64,000 bases of DNA from Pseudomonadota bacterium. GTDB lineage: Bacteria; Pseudomonadota; Alphaproteobacteria; Micavibrionales; UBA2020. The notes under the pieces were generated by a model. The model was not told the origin of the DNA and did no database searches. It saw nothing but the letters and a program-made list of their open reading frames with translations. Location of the stretch: positions 62,001 through 126,000 of the forward strand of contig JAJZTA010000004.1 of the NCBI GenBank assembly GCA_021849295.1, written 5' to 3'. The position numbers and the translations under genes are program-made. Positions 18,024 through 27,023 of this stretch are shown here, piece after piece (position 1 is the stretch's first letter; every line of letters starts with the position of its first letter).

Positions 18024-19204
18024 AATGAATATCCTTCCTCGCCCGGCGGGTGCGCGGCGGGTGCGCCGGGCGCCGCGGCGGGCGCCCGCGGCGCGGCGGC
18101 TGGCGCGGGTTTGCGCATCATCGGCTGTTGCGGCGGCGGCGGCGCTTTCGGCGCAGCATCGTCGGCCGATTCCGCCTCGGCGCCCGATTTCAGCGCGTCG
18201 CGCGCGGTCTCGGCCGTAATCAGCCCGTGCTCCTGAAGATCGTGGACGGCATCTTCCATCGTCTGCATGCCGTAGCGTGCACCGGTCTGGATCATCGAGT
18301 AGACCTGCGCCAGCTGGTTCTCGCGGATCAGGTTGCGCACGGCGTTGGTGCCGACCATGATTTCGTGGGAAGCGACGCGTCCGCCGCCCGCTTTGGGCAA
18401 CAGCGCCTGCGCGACGACGCCTTGAATGGAGCTGGCCAGCATCGCGCGCACCATTTCTTTTTCCGCCGCTGGGAAAACGTCGATGATACGGTCGATGGTT
18501 TTGGCGGCGTTGTTCGAGTGCAGGGTTCCGAAGACAAGGTGACCCGTTTCGGCGGCGGTGAGTGCAAGAGCGATCGTTTCATAGTCCCGCATTTCGCCGA
18601 CCAGAATGACGTCAGGGTCTTCGCGCAGCGCGCTTTTAAGCGCGCGGGCGAATGATTTGGTATCGTTGCCGACTTCACGGTGGTTGACCAGCGCCATTTT
18701 CGACGGATGGAAAAATTCGACCGGGTCCTCGACGGTCAGGATGTGCACGGCTTCGTGTTCATTGATATGGTTGATCATCGACGCCAGCGTGGTCGATTTG
18801 CCGCTGCCCGTCGGCCCCGTGACAAGCACGAGCCCCTTTTCAAGTTCCGCGAGCCTGCGGATAACGGGCGGCAGCGAGAGCTGCTCCATGGTCGGGATTT
18901 TCGTCGGAATGACACGGAATACGGCGGCGGAGCCCTGCCGGTTGGTGAAGGCGTTGACGCGGAAACGCGCGTCGGGACCGAAGGCGATGGCGAAGTCGAT
19001 TTCGAAGTCGCGCTCGTACTCCGCGCGCTGGTCTTCATTCATGACCTGATACAGCATGCCGCGAATATCGTCGCCCTGCAGGATGTCCGGCTTGACTTGG
19101 CGCAATACGCCGTCGATGCGCACTTTCGGATTATTGCCTCCGCTCAAGTGCAAATCCGATGCCTTGTTGTCGAGCGTAAACTTGAGAAACTCTGTAATAT
19201 CCAC
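18020..19204 (-). CDS. pilT: Twitching motility ATPase PilT
   Basis: Main retraction ATPase that depolymerises type IV pili. The 394 residues include the N-terminal PAS-like domain (ASDLHLSGG), Walker A GPTGSGKSTT (130-139), the Asp box ILTVEDPVEF, Walker B DVILVGEMRDYETI and the His box AAETGHLVFGTLHSNNA. PilT normally ends near residue 345; here about 40 extra residues form a Pro/Ala-rich tail (APKAPPPPQQP, APAAAPRAPAAAPGAP), probably disordered. The start is GTG with a G-rich site upstream. Confidence 0.94.
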   Translation of the reverse strand: MDITEFLKFTLDNKASDLHLSGGNNPKVRIDGVLRQVKPDILQGDDIRGMLYQVMNEDQRAEYERDFEIDFAIAFGPDARFRVNAFTNRQGSAAVFRVIPTKIPTMEQLSLPPVIRRLAELEKGLVLVTGPTGSGKSTTLASMINHINEHEAVHILTVEDPVEFFHPSKMALVNHREVGNDTKSFARALKSALREDPDVILVGEMRDYETIALALTAAETGHLVFGTLHSNNAAKTIDRIIDVFPAAEKEMVRAMLASSIQGVVAQALLPKAGGGRVASHEIMVGTNAVRNLIRENQLAQVYSMIQTGARYGMQTMEDAVHDLQEHGLITAETARDALKSGAEAESADDAAPKAPPPPQQPMMRKPAPAAAPRAPAAAPGAPAAHPPGEEGYSF

Positions 19205-19325
19205 GACTTGCCCCCTGTTGTGTCATCCCCGTATATCCACCTTCAAGAGTACGCAAATACCCTGAAAGAATGGTAAATATATATTAACATAAGGTTAAAA
19301 AAGCGCTTTATTCACGCGCAGAATG

Positions 19326-20111
19326 TCAAAGCGATATGAAATGCGGCGGGAAAAGGCACAAAACCACGATAAAAGCGATGATCAGCGACGGGCCGAAAGG
19401 CACTTCGGCCTCTCCCGTGCGCTTCTTCCACAAGAGCGCCAAAACAACCCCCGCTCCGCCGGAAACGACCATCAGCAGCGATGCCGCCATCGCGTTCAAC
19501 CCCAGCCAGAATCCGGCGGCGGCGAAAAACTTGACGTCGCCCAGCCCCAGCGCCTCGCGCTTCAGGACGGCAAACGCGCCCCGCCGCAACAGCCAGGCAA
19601 AGCCGCCATAAAGCAGCGCACCGGCCAGCGGCGGCACGATATGCGCACTAAAAAAAACCACCGGATGCGCGGCCAGCGCCGCATTGACGGCAAACGCCGC
19701 CACGCCGATAAGCAAGATGGCAAGGTTCAGGCTGTCGGGAATAATCTGGTGCCCGAAATCGATGTCGATGATGCTGACCAGCACGGGCGCCAGCGCGAAC
19801 ACGGCGATCGTTTGCGGTGTCAGTCCGTAAACGAAGAAAAAAAGCATGCACACCCCCAGCGTCGCCAGCTCGATCAGAGGATAGCGCACGCCGATGCGCG
19901 CGCCGCAGTGGCGGCATTTGCCTTTGAGGAAAAGCCATGAAAACAGCGGTATGAGATCCGGAAGGCCAAGATTGTGATGGCAGGACGGACATTGCGAATG
20001 CACGCGCGTCACCATGGAGATTTCACGCGGCAGACGATGGGACAAAGCCGTGGCGAAGCTGCCGAAGATCAGCCCCAGCCCCGCTGCAATCACCGCCTTG
20101 ATATAGAACAT
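19326..20111 (-). CDS. pilD: Type IV prepilin peptidase / N-methyltransferase
   Basis: Inner-membrane aspartic protease that cleaves prepilin leaders and methylates the new N-terminus. The 261-residue protein has the N-terminal zinc-finger pairs CPSC (41-44) and CRHC (66-69) needed for the methyltransferase form, and the two catalytic Asp sites in IDIDFGHQIIPD (about 116) and GLGDVKFF (Asp 192). About seven or eight membrane helices are expected. It is the last gene of the run beginning with pilC, 7 bp after the TPR gene, and probably processes all four prepilins encoded here. Confidence 0.95.
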   Translation of the reverse strand: MFYIKAVIAAGLGLIFGSFATALSHRLPREISMVTRVHSQCPSCHHNLGLPDLIPLFSWLFLKGKCRHCGARIGVRYPLIELATLGVCMLFFFVYGLTPQTIAVFALAPVLVSIIDIDFGHQIIPDSLNLAILLIGVAAFAVNAALAAHPVVFFSAHIVPPLAGALLYGGFAWLLRRGAFAVLKREALGLGDVKFFAAAGFWLGLNAMAASLLMVVSGGAGVVLALLWKKRTGEAEVPFGPSLIIAFIVVLCLFPPHFISL

Positions 20112-20118
20112 GCCGGCT

Positions 20119-21432
20119 TTACCGGAGTGTCGATAAACGCTGCCTTATATCGTCAAGCGGCAGGGATGCGTTCAGAGCGCCTTCGCTCGCGAGGTCCAAA
20201 ATGCGGCGGTACAGTTCCGCGGCACGGGATGTCTTGCCAAGATGGTCATAGACAACGGCGCGGTTGTAAAGGATAACGCCGTCGCCCGGCTCCAGGGCAT
20301 CCGCCATGTCGAGATACTTCAGCGCGTTGCTGTAATCTCCGGAAACGCCGTAGAGCATCCCCAGCTGCGCCGTGACCGCGGCGTTGGCCGGATAGAGGTG
20401 ACGCAATTTCTGCATCGCGTCGATCGCCGACTGCGTGTTCTCGCCCTTGATCAGGCCGAGGGTGTTGGTCATCGCCGACACGCTCTCCGGATCGAGTTTC
20501 AGGATGCGTTTGTAAGTATCGAGCGCGGCGCCTGTCTCGCCCAGTCTTTGCAGCGCGACGGCACGGCCCATCAGGACGCGCAGGTCGGTCGTATTGCGGT
20601 GGAACAGGTCGTCGAACAACCCCAGCGCCGCCGCATAATGCCCGTCGGACAAGGCTCGACGCGCGGACGAAAGCCGCGATTCGTAGCTACTGTCCGTGCT
20701 GTAATCCCTGTGCACGACCAGATATTGCGTCGGCAACGGGCGCACCTGCGCCGGCGTCGCCAGAATGTCGGTGACGCGCAGACCTTTATCCGTCGCCGCG
20801 CGGTTTTTCGCACGCATCGCGCGGATGCTGGCTGCGGACGGCTTGGCCGTACTGCTTGCGTTCTCGCCCGCTTTCAGCTTGGAGGCGCTTTGAACAATGG
20901 CCATCTCGGCGGGAGACGGCTGGGCGGAGGATGTGCCCATCTCGGCGGCGGGCGCGATCGCCGCCGCAACATTATCCAAAGACGGCTGGGCGGAAGAAGG
21001 TCCCGCAGACGCGGGGATCGATGGCACCATTCCCGAAACGGCAGCCCCCGAAGATGCGTCCGTGCCGGACATGGGCGTTCCGGAAGACGCCGTCCCCGAA
21101 AATGAAGCGTTCGCGTCCGACGATCCGGAGGCTGCCGGCGCCACATTTATCAGCGGCGCCATTTGCACCTGCGGTACCGAGGGCGATACCTGCGCTGCAT
21201 TTGACGGCTGCGCCAGAGTCGCGGAAGACGGCGGCTGGGCCATGCTTGTGGGCAGTGACGGCGTCGCCATCCTCGGCGGAGCCGATGTCGCAGTGATCTG
21301 TGCCGGCGCCATCGGCGTTGCCGTCTGCGCCAGAGCAGACCCCGGTGCGCTGGCCGCAAGCAACAGGACAAATCCGGCTTGCCGCAACACAGCCGACTTG
21401 CCCTCAACACGTTTTACCCCAGACATTTTCAT
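20119..21432 (-). CDS. Secreted tetratricopeptide repeat protein of the pilus locus
   Basis: A 437-residue protein with a signal peptide (VLLLAASAPGSALAQ), a long Ala/Ser/Pro/Met-rich low-complexity region (about 35-195), and at least four TPR units in the C-terminal half (for example HYAALGLFDDLFHRNTTDLR, TGAALDTYKRILKLDPESV, DYSNALKYLDMADALEPGDG). MSHA loci carry a TPR protein, MshN, at a comparable place, so an assembly or scaffold role is plausible. It overlaps the ABC ATPase gene by 4 bp. Confidence 0.82.
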   Translation of the reverse strand: MKMSGVKRVEGKSAVLRQAGFVLLLAASAPGSALAQTATPMAPAQITATSAPPRMATPSLPTSMAQPPSSATLAQPSNAAQVSPSVPQVQMAPLINVAPAASGSSDANASFSGTASSGTPMSGTDASSGAAVSGMVPSIPASAGPSSAQPSLDNVAAAIAPAAEMGTSSAQPSPAEMAIVQSASKLKAGENASSTAKPSAASIRAMRAKNRAATDKGLRVTDILATPAQVRPLPTQYLVVHRDYSTDSSYESRLSSARRALSDGHYAAALGLFDDLFHRNTTDLRVLMGRAVALQRLGETGAALDTYKRILKLDPESVSAMTNTLGLIKGENTQSAIDAMQKLRHLYPANAAVTAQLGMLYGVSGDYSNALKYLDMADALEPGDGVILYNRAVVYDHLGKTSRAAELYRRILDLASEGALNASLPLDDIRQRLSTLR

Positions 21433-22211
21433 GATTCATAAACCCCTGCAGAATTCTCGATAATTTTTAGAAACGCCCGCTCCAGACTGTCGTTTTTCAT
21501 TTTTTCCCTCAGTTCCGCTGGCGTTCCGAGGAACCTTAAAGACTTATCATGTATTATGCCGATCCTGTCGCACAATTCATCCATATCCGACAAAATATGC
21601 GTGCTTAAAAATACCGTCATCCCCTGGTTACGGCAAGCAACAATCTCGTCTTTTACCAGAACGCGCGCACGCGGATCAAGACCGCTCATGGGTTCGTCCA
21701 AAATCAGCAGCGGGCACCCTGTCAGCCAGCTGCCCATCAGGCCGAGTTTCTGGCGCATGCCCTTGGAATAGGTATTGACGCGGCGGCCCAGCGCCTCGCG
21801 CGACAGGGAAACGCGGTCGGCGGCCGCCAGCACCGCCTCTTTGTCGAAGGAGCGTTTGTAAAGATCAAGCGAAAATTTGATGAACTCGAAACCGCTCAGG
21901 AAAACCGGCGGCTCGAACTTCTCCGGCAGGTAGGCGATCATGGATTTACTCTCTTCGTCGCCACTATCCCGCCCGAACAGCAAAACCGATCCCGCCGAGG
22001 ATTCCATCAGGCCGAGGATGATCTTGATCAGCGTCGTCTTGCCCACGCCGTTCAGCCCGATGAGGCCAAACGTCTCGCCCTTGCGCACATCGAATGAAAT
22101 ATTTTCGATCACGTTGGCACCGCGGCCGTAATGCGCCGAAATGCCGTCGATGGCTATTGCGGCCGCAGCGGTTTCCTGCGCGGGGGATGTCATTTTTCTT
22201 GCCCCCACCAT
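21429..22211 (-). CDS. ABC transporter ATP-binding protein within pilus operon
   Basis: A 260-residue ABC ATPase of the ABC-2 export class. It shows Walker A GLNGVGKTTLIK, the signature variant YSKGMRQKLGL, Walker B CPLLILDEPMSGLD and the H-loop FLSTHILSD. No membrane domain is fused and no permease is adjacent; the ABC-2 permease at 14157-14978 in the same locus is the likely partner. It sits between the PilP/MshK-like gene and the TPR gene with 1-4 bp spacing, so it is part of the pilus operon. An equivalent arrangement is PilH of Myxococcus PilGHI. Confidence 0.92.
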   Translation of the reverse strand: MVGARKMTSPAQETAAAAIAIDGISAHYGRGANVIENISFDVRKGETFGLIGLNGVGKTTLIKIILGLMESSAGSVLLFGRDSGDEESKSMIAYLPEKFEPPVFLSGFEFIKFSLDLYKRSFDKEAVLAAADRVSLSREALGRRVNTYSKGMRQKLGLMGSWLTGCPLLILDEPMSGLDPRARVLVKDEIVACRNQGMTVFLSTHILSDMDELCDRIGIIHDKSLRFLGTPAELREKMKNDSLERAFLKIIENSAGVYES

Positions 22212-22212
22212 A

Positions 22213-22752
22213 TCAATGCGCCCCCGGCAACAACACGCCCGACGTGATATCGTATGTCTGGTTCGGACGCAGCGTCAGCGCAATAACCTCGTTCAATCCG
22301 ATGTCGTACCATTGGAGATGCACCCGTGAAGACGGGCTGACGTGGATGGAAACGATTTCAGGCAAAAGGTTGGCAGGCGTCACCTTCTGGCCGTTCATCC
22401 AGACCACCCAGTCGCCCGGAGCGCGGTAGTAAACGCCCGACAGGCGAATGATGCGGCGCTTTGGAATAGGAGTCTTTGACTCTTCCACCGCCTTCTTGAG
22501 AACGTTTCCTTTCAGGGCCTGTTCGATCTCTGCAATTTCCAGCGGCGAGAAGAAGAAGGATCCGCGAAAAATCTTGTTGATTTCAGATTCCGGCGTCGCC
22601 GCTACGCCGGTAGCCGTCTTCGAAGCCGCGGGCTTCTCCGAAGCCATTTGCATCATGGCTGGCATGTGCACAGCAGGCTGCGCGGCAAGTGCCTGCGCGC
22701 CCCAAAGACATATAAAAACAGCCAAAACCTGCGCCCGTTTCACCACTATCAC
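22213..22752 (-). CDS. Periplasmic pilus-assembly candidate, PilP/MshK-like position
   Basis: A 179-residue protein with a signal peptide (VLAVFICLWGAQALAAQ) and a small C-terminal beta-rich domain (RIIRLSGVYYRAPGDWVVW, then MNGQKVTPANL). The pattern of an LSGV-type strand followed by a W-x-NG turn resembles the short domains of PilP, MshK and GspB/C-type proteins that link the inner-membrane complex to the secretin. Its position directly after the PilO-like gene supports that role. It starts with GTG overlapping the PilO-like stop codon. The identity is tentative. Confidence 0.6.
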   Translation of the reverse strand: MIVVKRAQVLAVFICLWGAQALAAQPAVHMPAMMQMASEKPAASKTATGVAATPESEINKIFRGSFFFSPLEIAEIEQALKGNVLKKAVEESKTPIPKRRIIRLSGVYYRAPGDWVVWMNGQKVTPANLLPEIVSIHVSPSSRVHLQWYDIGLNEVIALTLRPNQTYDITSGVLLPGAH

Positions 22753-23408
22753 CGCCCCCTGAATCCGTTAGAGCCATTTTTTTTGGCGGGTGCGTTCGGC
22801 ACCAAGGTTATCCATTCAAACACAACAGAGGCGTTCACAAAGTTAACCTGTTTCCCGTCAGAGAGGAGTTTCAGTGTCTGCGAGTCCACTTTTGCGGCCC
22901 GCTGGATTTTCATTTCCTGCAGGCGCGTGTCGACAGGGAAGACTTTGCTAATAGACTGCGCCAACATATATATGTTGGCATCAAGCGGAGAACTGATGTG
23001 ATCCACAGAAATCCGACTACCGAGCAACTCATAATGGATAGAGTCGGCATCACGGTTCGTAACCTTGGTCGCGGCCGCAACATTGTAGGAGAAACTGGAA
23101 ATCCCCGCCGCCTCGCGCAGTTTGTTGATCTCGTTCTCGAGCATAAAGCGGTTGTGCGTCAGGAAAAAACCGTCCTGTTGCATCTGCTCATACTTCGGCA
23201 TATTCGCCTTCATGAAAGCCGCGGCGCGTTTAGCGCCCGCGATCTGTGCATTGAGACTAGATATCTGGCCTTGCGTAGATTGCGTTTGCGACTGTGCCTC
23301 GCTGAGCATCGGCCCGACGGCGAAGAAATAAATCCCTGCCGCCACCAGATTCATCGCAATGATGCAGGCAATAATGATGATACGTCTTAATCCGACAAGC
23401 TTTATCAT
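22749..23408 (-). CDS. PilO/MshJ-like pilus assembly protein
   Basis: A 219-residue bitopic inner-membrane protein. One N-terminal helix (about 8-30, RIIIIACIIAMNLVAAGIYF) is followed by a coiled-coil stretch (LSEAQSQTQSTQGQISSLNA) and a small alpha/beta domain, the layout of PilO, MshJ and GspM. It overlaps the upstream PilN/GspL-like gene by 4 bp. It would form the inner-membrane alignment complex with that protein. Confidence 0.78.
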   Translation of the reverse strand: MIKLVGLRRIIIIACIIAMNLVAAGIYFFAVGPMLSEAQSQTQSTQGQISSLNAQIAGAKRAAAFMKANMPKYEQMQQDGFFLTHNRFMLENEINKLREAAGISSFSYNVAAATKVTNRDADSIHYELLGSRISVDHISSPLDANIYMLAQSISKVFPVDTRLQEMKIQRAAKVDSQTLKLLSDGKQVNFVNASVVFEWITLVPNAPAKKNGSNGFRGR

Positions 23409-24976
23409 AGCGGTGGCCCACTTAACTCAATCGCGGCGCCGCTATCCGCCGTGTTGGAACTGTTTGACCCGGCGGGCGACGCGCCCGACGCCCCCTGGAA
23501 TCCGCCGGCTGCGGATACGTTACCGAATTGGTGCTTGATATCAACCATGTAACCAGGGAATTTGCCTTGCAATATCGTCACCATCCCGTTCACGCGGTCG
23601 ACCTTCTGCTGCAGGCTCAGAGCGCCCGTAATATCGAACTTGAAGCTTATCTTGACCTTGCCCGTTTCCTTCTTCCTGCTGAAGAAGTTCTTTTTTGGGG
23701 CCGGCGGACTATATCCGATCGTGAGTTCGTTCAACTTGATATCGTTCGCCAGCGCTCCGCGCAAAAGGTTCAATATCGGCGTGATATTGACCCCCTCGTC
23801 GTCGACCGACTTTTTAATAGACAGTATTTTTTTAAGGACGTCGGGCTTGAACGGATAAGTATCAAATATTCGCGATTCCTTGGCGTATTCACTCTTCAAG
23901 TAATCGAGTTGCGAATACAACCCCGCCAGATTGCTCTTCACGGCCATGTAATTGGTGTACTGCATGCCGATGAAGCCGCTTCCAGCCAGAAAAGTCAGCA
24001 TAAACAAAATGGAAAGAATTTGCAGCACCTTACGCGGCACCATGATGCGCTTGACGCTGGGCACGGTGATCGGGATCGTCAGCGCCCTCTTACGGCCCGC
24101 CCAGGCGCAATGCACCGCGTCGCCGAAATTGGTTTCGCCCAGCGATGCGCCCTTCATCCCCAGCGCATTCAGCGCCTCGACGGGCGTGAGACAGCGGAAA
24201 TTCGTTACCGGCAGAGATTTGTCGCTGAAAAACTGCTTTTCGATGTTGCTGCAAATCACCATCACGTCGAGGCCCTCTTCCGCCGTATAGCCGAAGCGGG
24301 CGATATAGGTGAGCGTAGCCTTGAACTCGCGCATGACTTCATCCGCCCAGGCAGGGCCATAGGTCCCCGCCTCCGACGTCGGCGTGATGCGGGTCAGAGC
24401 CAGCGTGCCGTTTTTCACGACGACCTGACGCAGGCCGCCCGTCTCGTGCTGGCTGATCAGCACCGCCCAGCGTGACGGCTTCTCCGCATTCTCGAACGTT
24501 TTTGCGGCGAGCGTCTTGACTAGCCCGACGGATTCCGCGGGCAGCAAGCCAAAGCCGGAAATAAGCACGCCCGCATCCAGCATGTCGGCGGCAAGCTCGT
24601 CGAGGCGGTCCGTCTCGGGCAGCGCGACGAACAGGTAAAAGGGCTTCTCTTTCGGCGGCTTGACCAGCATCGAGGCGCGCACCGGATAGCTCGGGAAGGC
24701 CTGATCGAGCTTGCGTTTTATATACTTCGAGCGGTCGAAGGGCGTCAGTTTCGGAAGCTGATCTTCCTTGCGGTAGGTCTGGTCGGCACCGTCGAACAGG
24801 ATCAGCACAGGAGCCTTACTGCCCCCCTCGAGGATCTCCGTCAACTGACGGTTGAAATCGGGCATCTCCCACGACAGCGCGGCTTCGCGTTCGATGCCGC
24901 GTGATGTCGGGCCGAACAGCGTGACACCCTCGCCGCCGACCATCAAGACCCGTTTCTTTGAAATCGAAAAGCCCAT
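23405..24976 (-). CDS. PilN/GspL-like pilus assembly protein with cytoplasmic actin-like domain
   Basis: A 523-residue protein combining what PilM and PilN do in other systems: a cytoplasmic domain of about 315 residues (GspL/PilM-like), one membrane helix (about 317-338, VLQILSILFMLTFLAGSGF), then a coiled coil and a periplasmic ferredoxin-like region containing ANDIKLNELTIGY. The C-terminus is Gly/Ser/Ala-rich. This fused arrangement is that of GspL in type II secretion. The gene is 1 bp from pilC and overlaps the PilO-like gene. Confidence 0.78.
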   Translation of the reverse strand: MGFSISKKRVLMVGGEGVTLFGPTSRGIEREAALSWEMPDFNRQLTEILEGGSKAPVLILFDGADQTYRKEDQLPKLTPFDRSKYIKRKLDQAFPSYPVRASMLVKPPKEKPFYLFVALPETDRLDELAADMLDAGVLISGFGLLPAESVGLVKTLAAKTFENAEKPSRWAVLISQHETGGLRQVVVKNGTLALTRITPTSEAGTYGPAWADEVMREFKATLTYIARFGYTAEEGLDVMVICSNIEKQFFSDKSLPVTNFRCLTPVEALNALGMKGASLGETNFGDAVHCAWAGRKRALTIPITVPSVKRIMVPRKVLQILSILFMLTFLAGSGFIGMQYTNYMAVKSNLAGLYSQLDYLKSEYAKESRIFDTYPFKPDVLKKILSIKKSVDDEGVNITPILNLLRGALANDIKLNELTIGYSPPAPKKNFFSRKKETGKVKISFKFDITGALSLQQKVDRVNGMVTILQGKFPGYMVDIKHQFGNVSAAGGFQGASGASPAGSNSSNTADSGAAIELSGPPL

Positions 24977-24977
24977 T

Positions 24978-26192
24978 TTAACTCGTCATCTTACCCAGAT
25001 TGTTGTAAATCGGACCGAAGACGGCCGCTGCGATCCACAAGACGATCAGACCCATGATAACCGTCATCGTAGGCTCGATCATTTGAATCATGGCGTCAAT
25101 GGCGTCGTTCACGTCTCTATCGTAAAATTCTGTCACCTGCTCCAGAACGCCGGTCAAGTTGCCTGATTCCTCGCCGACTTTCACCATGCGCGTGACTAGC
25201 GTCGGGAACTCGCCGGACTTCGCCATGGAATCCGACAGCGCAAAGCCTTCCTGCACGCGTTCCCGCACCGTCGCCAGTGCTCCTGTCAGAACAAGATTGG
25301 TCACTGTCAGCTTGGCGGCGTCGAGACATTTCAAAATTTCCAGACCGCTGCTGAAAAGGATGCCGAACGTCGAGCAAAACTGCGCCAGTGAAATCTTGCG
25401 GATCAAATTCCCCGACACGGGCGCGTTCAGGAACATGTAGTCCGTATAATACCGGAATCCTTCCGATATCACGCGTCCGATCTTGAACAGGATATAGAAC
25501 AGGATCATGCCCAAGATGATGTAAATGGCATATTTACCCATGAAATCAGAGGTGGCGATCAGCGCCCGCGTCTGTACGGGCAGCTTCATGTTCATATCTT
25601 TAAGGAAGCTCACGATTTGTGGAACGACCTGCACCATCATCACGTAAACGACACCCGTAATAACGACGAGAAGAACTTTCGGATAGCGCGTCGCTTTCTT
25701 GATCTTGCTGCGCATGGCGTCCACCCATTTGAGGTGGCGGATCACCTGCCCGAAGGACGTCACCATGTTACCCGTTTCCTCGCCGGCAGCGATCAGGGAG
25801 ACAAATATATTCTCAAAAACCGTCGGATGACGGGCCAAAGCGGCGGAGAAGGATTGCCCTTCCGCCACCTCGCGGTAAACATCCGACATGATGTCGCGCA
25901 GCCGCGGCGCTTCCGTGGTGTCGCGCACATCCGACAAACCTTCCAGCAACGGCACGCCCGCCTTTTGCAGCTGCTCCAGATGGACGAACATCTGCACCAG
26001 ATCGCGGATCTTGATTTTCTTGGCAAAGATGTTGACAATACCGCTGGCCTTCTCGGACATTTCCTTGCAATCGATCAGCGCAAGGCCGCCCTCTTCAAGG
26101 CGCGACGACAGGTCGGACTCGTTCGCGGCGGCGATCACGCCACGGATAGGCCGGCCCTTGGCGTTTATAGCCCTATAACTGAATTTCGGCAT
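24978..26192 (-). CDS. pilC: Type IV pilus inner-membrane platform protein (PilC/GspF family)
   Basis: Polytopic platform protein that interacts with the assembly and retraction ATPases. The 404 residues show the family layout: an N-terminal segment PKFSYRAINAKGRPIRGVI, two T2SSF domains each followed by membrane helices (for example KVLLVVITGVVYVMMVQVV), and the family pattern LLEGLSDVRDTTEAPRLRDI. The second domain has MVKVGEESGNLTGVLEQVTEFYD. It is the first gene of the minus-strand run and has a good ribosome binding site (GGAGG). Confidence 0.94.
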   Translation of the reverse strand: MPKFSYRAINAKGRPIRGVIAAANESDLSSRLEEGGLALIDCKEMSEKASGIVNIFAKKIKIRDLVQMFVHLEQLQKAGVPLLEGLSDVRDTTEAPRLRDIMSDVYREVAEGQSFSAALARHPTVFENIFVSLIAAGEETGNMVTSFGQVIRHLKWVDAMRSKIKKATRYPKVLLVVITGVVYVMMVQVVPQIVSFLKDMNMKLPVQTRALIATSDFMGKYAIYIILGMILFYILFKIGRVISEGFRYYTDYMFLNAPVSGNLIRKISLAQFCSTFGILFSSGLEILKCLDAAKLTVTNLVLTGALATVRERVQEGFALSDSMAKSGEFPTLVTRMVKVGEESGNLTGVLEQVTEFYDRDVNDAIDAMIQMIEPTMTVIMGLIVLWIAAAVFGPIYNNLGKMTS

Positions 26193-26403
26193 CTAGCCTC
26201 CGACCCATCGCAACCAAAACATTATGACGGCAATCCCCCCCAGCCATATCCTACTTAAGATATTGTTACATGAATTATATAGCCAAGCCAAGACATTAGG
26301 AAGCACAGGACCTGCCCGATACGGCTTTGCCACAAAGCGAGACGCTACGGAAATGTTCCGCTCCTGAAGAACAGGATTTTATTTTCTGGGAATTGTAAGG
26401 GGC
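26193..26403. other. Intergenic region upstream of the pilC operon
   Basis: 211 bp between rpoZ and pilC. On the minus strand a perfect TATAAT (26273-26278) lacks a good -35. A GGGCAG-N5-GTGC element (26302-26316) weakly resembles a sigma-54 site with GG and GC ten bases apart. On the plus strand a 5-bp hairpin with TTTTATTTT (26362-26385) has no gene before it. No terminator for rpoZ is convincing. Confidence 0.4.
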
Positions 26404-26838
26404 CTAGAAGGTCTCTGCATCGGAGGAGGATTCTTCAGCAACAACGGTCTCTTCGATGGCCGTCTCCTCGGCGTCTTCGGAAATCTCGCCGAAATCTTCT
26501 TCCTGCATCGCGCCGCCTGCCACGTCGGCTTCAACGGCTTCCGCCGCCGCCGCGACCCATTCGTTTTCCCCCTCCATAATGTCGATGACTTCTTCTTCAT
26601 CTTCTTCGATCTCGATGACCTTCTGATGATTTTTGATGAGGGATTCCGTCAGGTTTTCAATGGAAATGTCCGTATCCGCGATCTCGCGCAGGGCGATGAC
26701 CGGGTTTTTGTCGTTATCTTTTTCCACCATAATCTCGGCGCCGGAGCCGATTTCACGCGCGCGTTGCGAAGCCGCCATAATCAGCTCGAAGCGATTAGGG
26801 ACTTTCAGGACACAATCTTCAACCGTAACACGCGCCAT
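26404..26838 (-). CDS. rpoZ: DNA-directed RNA polymerase omega subunit
   Basis: Small subunit that helps fold and assemble beta-prime. The N-terminus [20 protein letters not shown], then [13 protein letters not shown] and [11 protein letters not shown], is diagnostic of omega. At 144 residues it exceeds the typical 90-130 because of a long, very acidic tail ([19 protein letters not shown] and beyond), probably disordered. The track ORF begins 13 codons earlier; AAAGG before the MARV start fixes position 26838. Confidence 0.95.
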   Translation of the reverse strand: MARVTVEDCVLKVPNRFELIMAASQRAREIGSGAEIMVEKDNDKNPVIALREIADTDISIENLTESLIKNHQKVIEIEEDEEEVIDIMEGENEWVAAAAEAVEADVAGGAMQEEDFGEISEDAEETAIEETVVAEESSSDAETF

Positions 26839-26955
26839 AATGACAAACCTTTCTGAAAAAATGCGAAGTACCAGCAACTTGCTATAAGTCTTTACCCTTC
26901 ACTTTGCAAGATTATTTTTAAAATCACCAAATTTTTTGATCTCGGTCATTTTTTC

Positions 26956-26985
26956 TTGACAGTTCGGGTCCAGAATGAGTATATG
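26956..26985 (+). promoter_or_regulatory. Candidate sigma-70 promoter of the NYN-domain gene
   Basis: A perfect TTGACA (26956-26961) and TATATG (26980-26985) are separated by 18 bp, about 40 bp upstream of the start codon. Confidence 0.55.
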
Positions 26986-27023
26986 TCCAATTGTATTTAA
27001 GTTTACCATAGGATGCACCAATC

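Noticed and set aside
26290-26385. Possible small RNA (SRP-like) on the plus strand before the pilC operon
   Set aside because: An AGGAAGCA string and a hairpin with T-rich tail were tempting, but the conserved SRP core is absent and the promoter is poor.
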